Part shown: piece by piece, positions 1-8,232 of the stretch
Layout of the letters: each line of letters starts with the position of its first letter
How positions within the stretch are numbered: position 1 is the first letter of the stretch
Source: Pseudomonadota bacterium
Lineage (GTDB): Bacteria; Pseudomonadota; Gammaproteobacteria; Steroidobacterales; Steroidobacteraceae
Reading direction: 5' to 3'
Assembly (NCBI GenBank): GCA_021792555.1
Contig: JAJYUL010000027.1
Coordinates: forward strand, 1 to 49,300
Length of the DNA: 49,300 nt
The notes under the pieces: generated by a model
Database searches by the model: none
What the model saw: the letters and a program-made list of their open reading frames with translations, nothing else
Told to the model about the DNA's origin: nothing
Made by a program: the position numbers and the translations under genes

Positions 1-171
1 TCAAAGTGCAACTATTTAGTGACTACGATAAGACACCAAATCGAGCTCGCCCTCATGCACCAAATGCTGGAAAAACCCGCCTCTGCTGACTACCAATTGC
101 CCAAAACCGGGGAGGAACTTCGGTTTAATCGGGTAGAATTCGCTGTTTCCTCTGGTCCGGACCCGATTTCC
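1..171. other. left-edge stretch upstream of argS
   Basis: This part is visibly less G+C-rich than the genes that follow. The argS reading frame stays open through it to the left edge, but the encoded residues do not look like an ArgS N-terminus, so I treat it as upstream sequence. A TAGAAT hexamer at 134-139 would put a transcript start about 26 bases before the chosen TTG start of argS. No convincing -35 box is visible at the right distance. It could also hold the end of an upstream gene cut by the window edge. Confidence 0.3.
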
Positions 172-1926
172 TTGAAGCAGCAACTCGAGCAACTCCTCGC
201 CGGCGCGCTCGCCGCCCTCGGCGGCGCGCTCGGCGAGCCCGCCGCGGCGGCAGCCGTGACGGTCGAACGCACGCGCGATGCGCGTCACGGCGACTTTTCC
301 TCCAACATCGCGCTGCGCCTGGCCAAGGCGGCGCGCAGCAGTCCGCGCGAGCTCGCCCAGCGCATCCTCGCGGCCCTGCCGCCGAGCCCCCTGGTGCTGC
401 GCAGCGAGATCGCCGGCGCGGGATTCATCAATTTCTTCCTGTCCCCGGCGGCCTACGGCGAGGAGCTGGCGGCGATCCACGAGCGCGCCGAGGGCTACGG
501 ACACAGCAAGCTCGGCCGCGGCGAGCGCGTGCTCCTGGAGTTCGTCTCGGCCAACCCCACGGGGCCTCTGCACGTCGGCCACGGACGCCAGGCCGCGTAC
601 GGTGCGACGCTCGCCAACATCCTCACGGCCGCCGGCTTCACGGTAGCGCGCGAGTACTACATCAATGACGCCGGCCGCCAGGTCGACATCCTGGCGGTCA
701 GCGCCTGGATACGCTACCTGGAGGCGTGCGGAGAGACGCTGCCGTTTCCCGAGAACGGCTATCGCGGCGATTACGTGCGGACGATCGCCGCACGGCTGCA
801 CGCCAGCGAGGGCGAGGGTCTGCGGCACGCAGCGGCGAGCGTGCTCGCCGGACTGCCCGCCGATGCGCCCGCCGGCGACAAGGAGGTGTACATCGATGCG
901 CTGATTGCGCGCGCCCGGGAGCTGATCGGCGCCGAAGCGTTCGCCCGAGTGCTCGAGCAGTCGCTTGCGCAGATGTTGGCGGATATCCGCGAGGACCTCG
1001 AGCAGTTCGGTGTGCGTTTCGATCGCTGGTACTCGGAACGGGAACTCGAGCGAAGCGGCGCGATCGACCGGGCGCTCGCGCGCCTGGAGCGGGACGGCCG
1101 GCTGTACCTGGAGCAGGGCGCGACCTGGTTCCGTGCCACGGCGTTCGGCGACGAGAAGGACCGGGTGGTGGTGCGCGAGAACGGTCAGAAGACGTATTTC
1201 GCCTCCGACATCGCCTATCACCTGGAGAAGCGCGAGCGCGGCTTCGAGCGCCTGATCGACGTGCTGGGCGCCGACCACCACGGCTACGTGGCACGGGTGC
1301 GCGCCGGACTGACCGCCATGGGCGAGCCGGGCGAGAGCCTGGAAGTCAATCTCATCCAGTTCGTCAGCCTGTTCCGCGGCGGGGAGAAGGTCCCCATGGG
1401 CAAGCGCGAGGCGCAGTTCGTGACGCTGCGCCAGCTGCGCGAGGAAGTCGGCAACGACGCCTGCCGCCTGTTCTACCTGATGCGCAGCCACGATCAGCCG
1501 CTTGATTTCGACCTGGAGCTGGCCAAGTCGCGCACCAACGAGAACCCCGTCTACTACATCCAATACGCCCACGCGCGCGTCGCCAGCGTCCTGAAGCAGA
1601 TGGCGGCCCGCGGGCTGCAGTTCGACCGGGCGGAAGGCCTGGCCCACACCGCGCTGCTCACCAGCGCTCACGAGCAGGCGGCGCTCGCCTGCGTGACGCG
1701 CTACGCCGAGTCGCTCGAGCAGGCCGCCGTGAATCGCGCGCCGCACACGCTGGTGCATTACCTGCGTGAGCTCGCCAATGCGCTGCATACCTACTACAAC
1801 GCCGAGCAGTTCCTGGTCGAGGACTCGAAGATACGCAATGCGCGCCTGGCGCTCGTGATCGGCGTGCAGCAGGTGCTGCGCAACGGGCTCGGTCTGCTCG
1901 GCGTGAGCGCGCCCGAGAGCATGTGA
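172..1926 (+). CDS. argS: arginyl-tRNA synthetase
   Basis: Class I aminoacyl-tRNA synthetase that charges tRNA-Arg with arginine in the cytoplasm, using ATP. The protein has the ArgS N-terminal additional domain, then the class I signature as PTGPLHVGHGRQ (HVGH near residue 134), and a C-terminal DALR anticodon-binding domain ending close to the stop. The KMSKS position reads MGKREA (near residue 409); ArgRS enzymes often lack a canonical KMSKS. I chose the TTG at 172 because it gives 584 residues, close to the usual 570-590, and begins MKQQLEQLLAG as family N-termini do. The frame is open further upstream with no family likeness. It is followed after 4 bases by the SPOR-domain gene, so the two are probably cotranscribed. 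Confidence 0.93.
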   Translation: MKQQLEQLLAGALAALGGALGEPAAAAAVTVERTRDARHGDFSSNIALRLAKAARSSPRELAQRILAALPPSPLVLRSEIAGAGFINFFLSPAAYGEELAAIHERAEGYGHSKLGRGERVLLEFVSANPTGPLHVGHGRQAAYGATLANILTAAGFTVAREYYINDAGRQVDILAVSAWIRYLEACGETLPFPENGYRGDYVRTIAARLHASEGEGLRHAAASVLAGLPADAPAGDKEVYIDALIARARELIGAEAFARVLEQSLAQMLADIREDLEQFGVRFDRWYSERELERSGAIDRALARLERDGRLYLEQGATWFRATAFGDEKDRVVVRENGQKTYFASDIAYHLEKRERGFERLIDVLGADHHGYVARVRAGLTAMGEPGESLEVNLIQFVSLFRGGEKVPMGKREAQFVTLRQLREEVGNDACRLFYLMRSHDQPLDFDLELAKSRTNENPVYYIQYAHARVASVLKQMAARGLQFDRAEGLAHTALLTSAHEQAALACVTRYAESLEQAAVNRAPHTLVHYLRELANALHTYYNAEQFLVEDSKIRNARLALVIGVQQVLRNGLGLLGVSAPESM

Positions 1927-1930
1927 GGCG

Positions 1931-2638
1931 ATGTCCCAGCTCACCCGTGACTACAAGGGTGCCGGACGCCGCCCCAGTCCGCCCGGCGGGCTGAAGGAGT
2001 TCCTGCTCGGCGCGCTGGCCGGCGCGCTGCTCGCCGGACTCGGCACGGCACTGGTGATGCACCATATGCGCGGTTCGGCGAGCGCCTGCGCGGCAGGCGG
2101 CTCCGCCGCACAGACCCCGGCGCCCCCGGCCGCCCGCAGCGCAGCGGCGCCGCCAGCCCGCGCGCCGGCGGCCGCGGCAGAGCCGGCCCCAGCCACAAAC
2201 GCTCGAGCGGCGCGACCCCGCCGCAGCGGCGGCAAACCCGTGCCCGCTCAAACGGACGCGCGTGCGGCGGCGCGCGCCAAGGCTGCGCCGGCGCAGCCCC
2301 AGTACGACTTCTATCAGATGCTGCCGAACCTCAAGGTGATCGTGCCGCCGCCGACCGCGCCCGGAGCGACCGCCGTCGGTCCCAACGGCCGCACCGAGTT
2401 CGCCGGCTATGTCCTGCAGGTCGGCGCCTACCGCGACGAAGCGCAGGCGCAGCGGATCGTCAACTATCTGGACAGCCTCGGCATCCTGGCGCACATCAAT
2501 CCCATGCACGACGGCAGCGCCACGCTGTATCGGGTGCGCATCGGCCCGATCATCGAGCAATCGGAGCTCAATCGCTTCCGCGCCGTCCTGAAACGCATCG
2601 GCTACCCCGCGGTGCTCATACCGGGGGCCACTCACTGA
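1931..2638 (+). CDS. SPOR-domain cell-envelope protein (FtsN-like)
   Basis: Probable inner-membrane protein with a periplasmic domain that binds denuded peptidoglycan at the division septum, by analogy with FtsN-type SPOR proteins. The 235 residues comprise a short cytoplasmic end, one membrane segment (about residues 21-43, LKEFLLGALAGALLAGLG), a long Ala/Pro-rich linker, and a C-terminal SPOR domain from about residue 155 (YVLQVGAYRDEAQA ... YRVRIGP). It starts 4 bases after the argS stop. An argS-SPOR pair is common in gammaproteobacteria. It is convergent with ntrX, and both stop codons lie in one palindrome. The family is clear; a direct division role is inferred. Confidence 0.85.
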   Translation: MSQLTRDYKGAGRRPSPPGGLKEFLLGALAGALLAGLGTALVMHHMRGSASACAAGGSAAQTPAPPAARSAAAPPARAPAAAAEPAPATNARAARPRRSGGKPVPAQTDARAAARAKAAPAQPQYDFYQMLPNLKVIVPPPTAPGATAVGPNGRTEFAGYVLQVGAYRDEAQAQRIVNYLDSLGILAHINPMHDGSATLYRVRIGPIIEQSELNRFRAVLKRIGYPAVLIPGATH

Positions 2639-2651
2639 GCCGCGCGGCTCA
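2636..2651. terminator. perfect palindrome between convergent stops (SPOR gene / ntrX)
   Basis: TGAGCCGCGCGGCTCA is a perfect 16-bp palindrome. Its first three bases are the stop of the plus-strand gene and its last three the stop of ntrX on the minus strand. It can form a stem on both transcripts, so it may act as a bidirectional terminator, though no T-run follows on either side. An almost identical element lies at 34955-34970. Confidence 0.5.
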
Positions 2652-4010
2652 ATCCTCCGCGATCGAGCGGAAATCCAAACCCAGCGAGCGCAGCTTGCGA
2701 TACAGATGGGTGCGCTCCATGCCGACGCGCTTGGCGAGCTGCCCCACCTTGCCGTTGCACAGCAGCAGCTGTTGCTGCAGGTAGGCGCGCTCGAACTGCT
2801 CGCGCGCCTCGCGCAGCGGCAGCGCCAGCAGATCCTGCTTGACCAGCGGCTCGCCGGCCGGCGCCTGCACGGCGAGCTCGCGCTCGACTTCCTCCAGGCC
2901 GATCTCCTCGCTGCCGCCCTGCAGCAGCAGGCGGTGCACGAGATTCTTCAGCTCGCGCACGTTGTCCGGCCAGGGGTAGTTGCGCAGCCGGTTCTGCGCC
3001 GCGACGCTGAAGTGGCGCAGCGGCAGCCCCTCGGAGTCGACCAGACGGTCGACGTGATGGCGCAGCAGCTCGGGCACGTCCTCCGCGTAGTCGCGCAGCG
3101 GCGGCACACGCACGATCAGGGTGTTGAGGTCACCGAGCAGGTCGCGGCGCAGAGCCGAGCCGGCGCGGTTCTCGACCCCCGGCTGCGCCGATGACACCAG
3201 CCGCGCGCGCAGCTCGATCGGCTCGCCGCCGCCGAGCGGCGTGAAGCGCCCGGACTCGATCGCCCCGACCAGCAGCCGCTGCGCCCCCGGCGGCAGATCC
3301 TCGAGCTCCTGGATGAACAGCGTGCCGTCGGCGGCCTGCTCGAGCAGACCCGGCCGGCGCGTGCCGTTGTCGACCGAGCCGAACAGGCGGCTCTCGGCAT
3401 CCGCATCGCGCAGACTGCTCGCCACCAGCGTCACGAACGGCGCGCCGGCGCGCGGGCCGCGCCCGTGCAGATAGCGGGCGAACAGCTCCCGTCCCGAGCC
3501 CGGCTCGCCGATCAGCATCACCGGAGAGGTGTGGGTGGCGATCTGCTGCAGCTCGGCGCGCAGCTGCTGCATGAGCTTGCTCTTGCCGGCCGGCATCATC
3601 AGCGCCGGCACGAACAGCTTGCCGGCCTGGCGCCTGCGCCGGCCGGCATCGAGCGCCCGCTCCACGGTGCGCAGCAGCTTCGCGAGCGACAGCGGCTTCT
3701 CGACGAAATCAAACGCGCCGAGCCGCGTGGCCTCCACCGCGGTCTCCACGGTGCCGTGCCCGGACATCATCACCACCGGACAGCCGTCGGAGGCGGAAGT
3801 CGACCATTCGCGCAGCAGCGTGATGCCGTCCACATCGGGCATCCAGATATCGAGCAGCACCAGATCGGGCGTCTGCCGGGCGCGCGCGGCGCGCGCCTGC
3901 GCCGCGTTGGCGGCGACTTCGACCACGTAGCCTTCCTCGGAGAGGATCTCCTTCAGCAGGCCGCGAATATCCGCCTCGTCATCGACCACCAGGATGTGTG
4001 CCGCACTCAT
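2649..4010 (-). CDS. ntrX: NtrX-type response regulator with degenerate AAA+ domain
   Basis: Response regulator of the NtrY/NtrX two-component pair, linked in other bacteria to nitrogen, redox and envelope control. It has a receiver domain (VVDDEAD, phospho-acceptor Asp54 in LLDIWMPD, Lys105), an AAA+ sigma54-interaction domain (about 145-375) and a C-terminal Fis-type HTH (GQLAKRVGMERTHLYRKL). The AAA+ core looks disabled. Walker A is GEPGSGRE (167-174) with Arg for Lys, Walker B reads FIQELEDLP with Gln for Asp (about 233), and the GAFTGA loop is absent (LFGSVDNGTRR instead). It is thus unlikely to drive sigma54 open-complex formation and may act as a plain DNA-binding regulator. Its start overlaps the ntrY stop as ATGA. 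453 residues. Confidence 0.9.
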   Translation of the reverse strand: MSAAHILVVDDEADIRGLLKEILSEEGYVVEVAANAAQARAARARQTPDLVLLDIWMPDVDGITLLREWSTSASDGCPVVMMSGHGTVETAVEATRLGAFDFVEKPLSLAKLLRTVERALDAGRRRRQAGKLFVPALMMPAGKSKLMQQLRAELQQIATHTSPVMLIGEPGSGRELFARYLHGRGPRAGAPFVTLVASSLRDADAESRLFGSVDNGTRRPGLLEQAADGTLFIQELEDLPPGAQRLLVGAIESGRFTPLGGGEPIELRARLVSSAQPGVENRAGSALRRDLLGDLNTLIVRVPPLRDYAEDVPELLRHHVDRLVDSEGLPLRHFSVAAQNRLRNYPWPDNVRELKNLVHRLLLQGGSEEIGLEEVERELAVQAPAGEPLVKQDLLALPLREAREQFERAYLQQQLLLCNGKVGQLAKRVGMERTHLYRKLRSLGLDFRSIAED

Positions 4011-6241
4011 GCTTGCTCGCTCCGCAATGACTGCCGTTTTTCTTGTACCTCGGACCGCTTGCCGAACGCCACCGGCAGAGCGACCCGGATCCGGGCCCCT
4101 CCCTCCGGTCGGTTGTCAGCGTCGATCCGGCCCCCATGCTCCTCGACGATCTTCTTGACGATCGCCAGCCCCAGCCCCGTGCCCTTGGGCTTGCTGGTAA
4201 CGTACGGATCGAAGATCCGCCCGAGCAGGTCTGCCTGAAAGCCCGGTCCATTGTCACACACGCTCACCAGCGCGAAGGCGGTCGTGCCGCCCTCGAGCCG
4301 CGTGCTGATCTCGAGCCGCGGCTCGGGGTGCCCCTCGAGCGCCTCAAGCGCGTTGGTCAAGAGGTTGTTCAGGATCTGGCGCACCCGGCCGCGGTCGGCC
4401 TCGATGGCGCTCAGGCGCGCATCCAGATCGAGCGTGATGGTCGCACGCGGATCCTGCGAGCGGTACAGGTCGGCCACCTCGGTGACCAGCTGGTTGAGGC
4501 TGAAGCGGCTGACGCGCATCTCCGGGGCGCGCGCGTACTCGCTGAAGGCATTGACCATCTGCTGCATGCTCTCGACCTGCTGCACGATGGTGTGCGTGGA
4601 GCGCTCCAGGAACTCCCCCTCCGGCGGCGCGAGAATCGGCAGCAGCCGCCGCCGCACCCGCTCGGCCGACAGCTGAATCGGCGTCAGGGGATTTTTGATC
4701 TCGTGCGCCAGGCGCCGCGCCACCTCGCCCCAGGCGGCATCGCGCTGCGCCTCAAGGAGCGCGGTGATGTCGTCGAAGACGATGACGTAGCCCATGTCGC
4801 CGCTTTCCCCGGGCAGGGGCGTGCAGGCGCACATCAGCGTCATCATCCGCCCCGGCTTGCCGAGGTCGATCTGCTCGCGCCACTCCTCGCGCCCGCGCGC
4901 GAAGCGCACCGCCAGCGCCGCCACGAACTGGCCCAGCCGCTCGTTGCCGGCCGCCACATCCGGCAGCGCCCGCCCGGTCGCAGCCGACAGATCGGTGCCG
5001 AGAATCCCGCCGGCCGCCCGGTTCGCCATGCGCACCACCAGGTTGCGATCGACCGCGAGCACGCCGGTGGACAGGCGCGCCAGGATGATCGCCAGCCGCT
5101 CGCGCTCGCGCTCGACGGCCTGCTGGCTGCGGGTCGCCTCATCGTGCGCGCGCCGCAGCCGCTTGGTCATGTCGTTGAACGAGTGCACCAGATAGCCCAT
5201 CTCGTCGCGCGAGGGCAGCGTGATGCGGGTCGCGAAGTCGCCCTTGCCCACCGCCCGCGTGCCGGCGATCAGGTCCTGCACCGGGCGCGCGAGCCGTTCG
5301 GCCGAGAGGATCGCCCCATGGATCGCCGCGAGCATCGCCAGCAGCAGCACTAGGGTGAGCGTCAGGCGGAAGCTGTACTTCAGCGGCTCGCGCAGCGCCG
5401 TGAGGTTGCCGTAGCGCGAATACGAGCGCTGCACGGCATCCGAGAGCGCCGAGAGCTGCGCGGGCACCGGATACACCGCCATGAGGTAGCGCCGGCCCGA
5501 TGCGCCCGGGGATTGCGCGAGCGGTACGCCGATGCGGATGACGAACCGGCCGTTCGGCTGCGGCTCGAGGCTCACATAGGTCCGCCGCTCGCTCACGGTG
5601 CGCACCAGGTCGGCCGGCGGCGCGAGCGGCACGTCCGAGAGCGGATCCTCGAGGCTCGCGGCGAGCACGCGCTCATTGGCGCCGTAGAGCACGATTTCCC
5701 GGGCGGAGTCGGCGCGGCGCGCCTGATCGAGCTGCCCCTGGATCCGCAGCGCCGAGTGCCCGAACAGCGAGCGCGCGAGCACGGCCGTGCGGTGCGACTC
5801 GGCCTGCACGCGCAGATCGAGGGCCGAGCGCGACAGCACCAGCGCGTCCTTCAGGCCCTCGCGTACCTCGACGCGGAACCAGCTGTCGATGCCCCGGTCG
5901 ATGAACTCCAGGGAGGAGAAATAGACGATCAGCAGCGGCGCGATCACCAGCGCGCCGAAGATCATGACCGTGCGCGCGGTCAGGCGCGAGCCCGGCACGT
6001 GATTGCGGAAGTCGCGCACCAGCTGCCACAGCCGGCGCCCGAGCAGCACGATCAGCACGAATACGCCGATGACGTTGAGCAGCACGATCCAGGGCTGCAG
6101 CCGGCCGAACTCCGAGGAGTTCTGCGCGCTCTTGGCCAGCAGCAGCAGCGCCGCGAGCCCGATCAGGCTCCACAGCGCGATCGCAGCGAGCGCGCGCGCC
6201 CGGCCGCGGCGCGGCGGTCCGCTCACACCGGCAGCGACCAT
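4007..6241 (-). CDS. ntrY: NtrY-type sensor histidine kinase
   Basis: Membrane sensor kinase that would phosphorylate NtrX. The order is N-terminal membrane segments (roughly 20-40, 50-75 and 95-115), a periplasmic sensor region, a further membrane segment near 305-325, HAMP (LARPVQDLIAGTRAVGKGDF), PAS-like region, HisKA with the phospho-His in RRLAHEIKNPLTP, and HATPase_c with N box (NNLLTNALEAL), DNGPGF and GTGLGLAI. This is the standard NtrY layout and length (about 744 residues). I chose the ATG at 6241; a GTG lies three codons upstream. Its beginning overlaps the end of the DUF4390 gene by 19 bases and its end overlaps ntrX by 4, so all three should be translated from one message. Confidence 0.9.
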   Translation of the reverse strand: MVAAGVSGPPRRGRARALAAIALWSLIGLAALLLLAKSAQNSSEFGRLQPWIVLLNVIGVFVLIVLLGRRLWQLVRDFRNHVPGSRLTARTVMIFGALVIAPLLIVYFSSLEFIDRGIDSWFRVEVREGLKDALVLSRSALDLRVQAESHRTAVLARSLFGHSALRIQGQLDQARRADSAREIVLYGANERVLAASLEDPLSDVPLAPPADLVRTVSERRTYVSLEPQPNGRFVIRIGVPLAQSPGASGRRYLMAVYPVPAQLSALSDAVQRSYSRYGNLTALREPLKYSFRLTLTLVLLLAMLAAIHGAILSAERLARPVQDLIAGTRAVGKGDFATRITLPSRDEMGYLVHSFNDMTKRLRRAHDEATRSQQAVERERERLAIILARLSTGVLAVDRNLVVRMANRAAGGILGTDLSAATGRALPDVAAGNERLGQFVAALAVRFARGREEWREQIDLGKPGRMMTLMCACTPLPGESGDMGYVIVFDDITALLEAQRDAAWGEVARRLAHEIKNPLTPIQLSAERVRRRLLPILAPPEGEFLERSTHTIVQQVESMQQMVNAFSEYARAPEMRVSRFSLNQLVTEVADLYRSQDPRATITLDLDARLSAIEADRGRVRQILNNLLTNALEALEGHPEPRLEISTRLEGGTTAFALVSVCDNGPGFQADLLGRIFDPYVTSKPKGTGLGLAIVKKIVEEHGGRIDADNRPEGGARIRVALPVAFGKRSEVQEKRQSLRSEQA

Positions 6242-6846
6242 GAGTACCACGCGCTCTCGCGCTGCCAGTCATCCGTCCAGAACAGGAGCGCCCGCAACGA
6301 TGCGGGCAGCTTGCCGCGACGCACGCCGGCGCGCACGCTGATGATGTAGCGCCCGCTGTGCAATTGCGACTCGACCAGAATGGGCCAGTCGCGCACGCGC
6401 TCCAGGTAGTCGAGCGCCTTCTTGACCGTATCGAAGCTGCGCTCGGCGCCGCTTTGCACGTCGCGCACCACGTAGCGGCGCGTGACCACGTGATAGGCGA
6501 GCTCGCGGTGCAAGGTCAGATCGATCACCGTGGCATTGAACCAGAACCGGCGCACCTGCTCGATCCGGGTTTCCACATCGAAGCTCAGCGTCACCCCGTT
6601 CTGCAGCGCCTTGAGAATCGTCGGGTTGAGCGGATAAGTCACGTGCGCGTTGAGTTCGATCACGCCGTGGTCGAAATTCACGTACGCCGAGCGCACTGCC
6701 AACGTGCCGTCGAGCGCGCTCGCGCATGCCACGGTGCGTGCCACGGCAAGCACCAGCAAGGTCAGAGCGATCCCCAGCGTGTGAGGCACACGCGCGTGCG
6801 CCGACGCCCTCCCTCGCACGCGTCGCGAACCCGCTCGTGGCATCAA
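6223..6846 (-). CDS. DUF4390 family exported protein
   Basis: Unknown function. The 207-residue protein has an N-terminal hydrophobic signal (about residues 23-43, LGIALTLLVLAVARTVACAS) and a soluble domain rich in beta-strand-like stretches (LAVRSAYVNFDHGVIELNA, RRFWFNATVIDLTL) typical of DUF4390. In many gamma- and betaproteobacteria this gene sits between rsmB and ntrY, exactly as here, so a part in sensing for NtrY in the periplasm is plausible but unproven. It begins 42 bases after rsmB and overlaps ntrY. The start is the ATGATG pair at 6846; the second ATG is equally possible. Confidence 0.8.
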   Translation of the reverse strand: MMPRAGSRRVRGRASAHARVPHTLGIALTLLVLAVARTVACASALDGTLAVRSAYVNFDHGVIELNAHVTYPLNPTILKALQNGVTLSFDVETRIEQVRRFWFNATVIDLTLHRELAYHVVTRRYVVRDVQSGAERSFDTVKKALDYLERVRDWPILVESQLHSGRYIISVRAGVRRGKLPASLRALLFWTDDWQRESAWYSWSLPV

Positions 6847-6888
6847 TGCAACGACCGAACGCGTAAATCCCCCTTGGCCCGAACGATA

Positions 6889-8232
6889 TCAGGACCCCGG
6901 CGTTGTCTTTTCGATACAAGCATAATAGAAGCCGTCCGTGTCCGCCGCACCCCCCGCCAGCAATTGCGCGCCGTAGGGGCAGGGCACCGCCCCGGCGGGC
7001 AGCTGCGCCGCCGGCAGCGCGACGGGCCGCGCCTGCGGCTCCCCGGCGAGCAGCCGCGCCACCACCCCCTCGTTTTCCGCTGGCAGCACCGAGCAGGTCG
7101 AGTACAGCAGCCGCCCCCCCGGAGCGAGCAGCCGGAAGGCCGCGCCCAGGATCTCGAGCTGCGTGGCCGCAAGCTGTGCAATATCCTCGGCGCGGCGCAG
7201 CAGCTTGATATCCGGGTGGCGGCGGATCACGCCGGTGCCCGAGCAGGGGGCATCGACCAGGATGCGCTCGAACGGCCGGCCGTCCCAGAAGCGCTCCGGG
7301 CGGCGGACGTCGGCGGCGGCCAGATGCGCACTCAACTTGAGCCGCGAGAGCGTCTCGGCCACCCGCTCAAGACGGGCCGGGTCGATGTCGAGGGCCCAGA
7401 GCTCGAGCCCGCCGGTCCGCTCCAGAATATGCGCCGTCTTGCTGCCCGGCGCGGCGCAGGCGTCGAGCACCCGCATGCCGGGCAGCGCATCGAGCAGCGG
7501 CGCGGCCAGCTGCCCCGCCGCGTCCTGCACCGACACCCACCCCTCGGAAAATCCGGGCAGCGCCGCAACGGGCACCGGCGGCTCGACCGAGATGGCGGTC
7601 GGCCCCGCCGCACCGGCGATGCCCTCGAGAGGCCGGCCCGAGAGCCCCGCGCACGCGAGGTCCTGCAGGTACTGCTGCGCGGGGCGCAGCTGCGGATTGA
7701 GCCGCAGCGTGAGCGGCGGATGCGCGTTGTTCGCCGCGAGGATCGCGGTGGCCTGCTGCGGCCAGGCCGCCTGCAGGGCCGCGACCAGCCACTCCGGGTG
7801 CGCGCTGCGGCGTGCCGGATCCTCGTCGACCCGCGCGAACAGCGCTTCGCGCTGCGCGACCAGCTTGCGCAGAACGGCGTTCACCAGGCCGCTGGCGTGC
7901 GCGTGACGCAGGATCCGCGCCGCGTCGACCGCCGCGTGGACGGTCTGCTGCGGCGCGTTGCGGGAGTATTCGATCTGGTGGGCCGCCGTGACGAGCAGAG
8001 CGTGCACGTCGCGGCCGAGCGCGCGCGGCCGCGCGAGCAGGCCGTCGACGGCCGGCTGCAGACGCAGATACCAGCGCATCGTGCCGAGGGCGATGGCGCG
8101 CACCGCGGCGCGGCGCGCACTGGACTCGAATGCCGCGAGCGCCGCGTCGGCCGACTGACCGGCCAGCACCGCCGCCACCGCGCGCGCGGCATCCGCCAGC
8201 GTGGCGGCCGCCGGGTTTTCCGGACGATTCAA
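6889..8232 (-). CDS. rsmB: 16S rRNA (cytosine-967-C5)-methyltransferase
   Basis: S-adenosylmethionine-dependent methyltransferase that makes m5C967 in 16S rRNA. It has an N-terminal NusB-like RNA-binding domain (about 1-140) and a C-terminal Rossmann methyltransferase domain: SAM-binding VLDACAAPGSKT, DAPCSGTGV with a Cys near 325, and YSTCSV with the catalytic Cys near 377. I chose the TTG at 8232 (MNRPENPAAATLADAARAV), which overlaps the fmt stop as TTGA and gives 447 residues (E. coli 429). The frame continues upstream inside fmt without family likeness. It is in the def-fmt-rsmB run. Confidence 0.92.
   Translation of the reverse strand: MNRPENPAAATLADAARAVAAVLAGQSADAALAAFESSARRAAVRAIALGTMRWYLRLQPAVDGLLARPRALGRDVHALLVTAAHQIEYSRNAPQQTVHAAVDAARILRHAHASGLVNAVLRKLVAQREALFARVDEDPARRSAHPEWLVAALQAAWPQQATAILAANNAHPPLTLRLNPQLRPAQQYLQDLACAGLSGRPLEGIAGAAGPTAISVEPPVPVAALPGFSEGWVSVQDAAGQLAAPLLDALPGMRVLDACAAPGSKTAHILERTGGLELWALDIDPARLERVAETLSRLKLSAHLAAADVRRPERFWDGRPFERILVDAPCSGTGVIRRHPDIKLLRRAEDIAQLAATQLEILGAAFRLLAPGGRLLYSTCSVLPAENEGVVARLLAGEPQARPVALPAAQLPAGAVPCPYGAQLLAGGAADTDGFYYACIEKTTPGS

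Noticed and set aside
16-1944. 642-codon open frame on the minus strand opposite argS
   Set aside because: Codon-phase shadow of a G+C-rich gene. The product has no domain, while the plus strand encodes a complete ArgS. Similar shadows opposite topA, fadE, rimO and others were set aside for the same reason.
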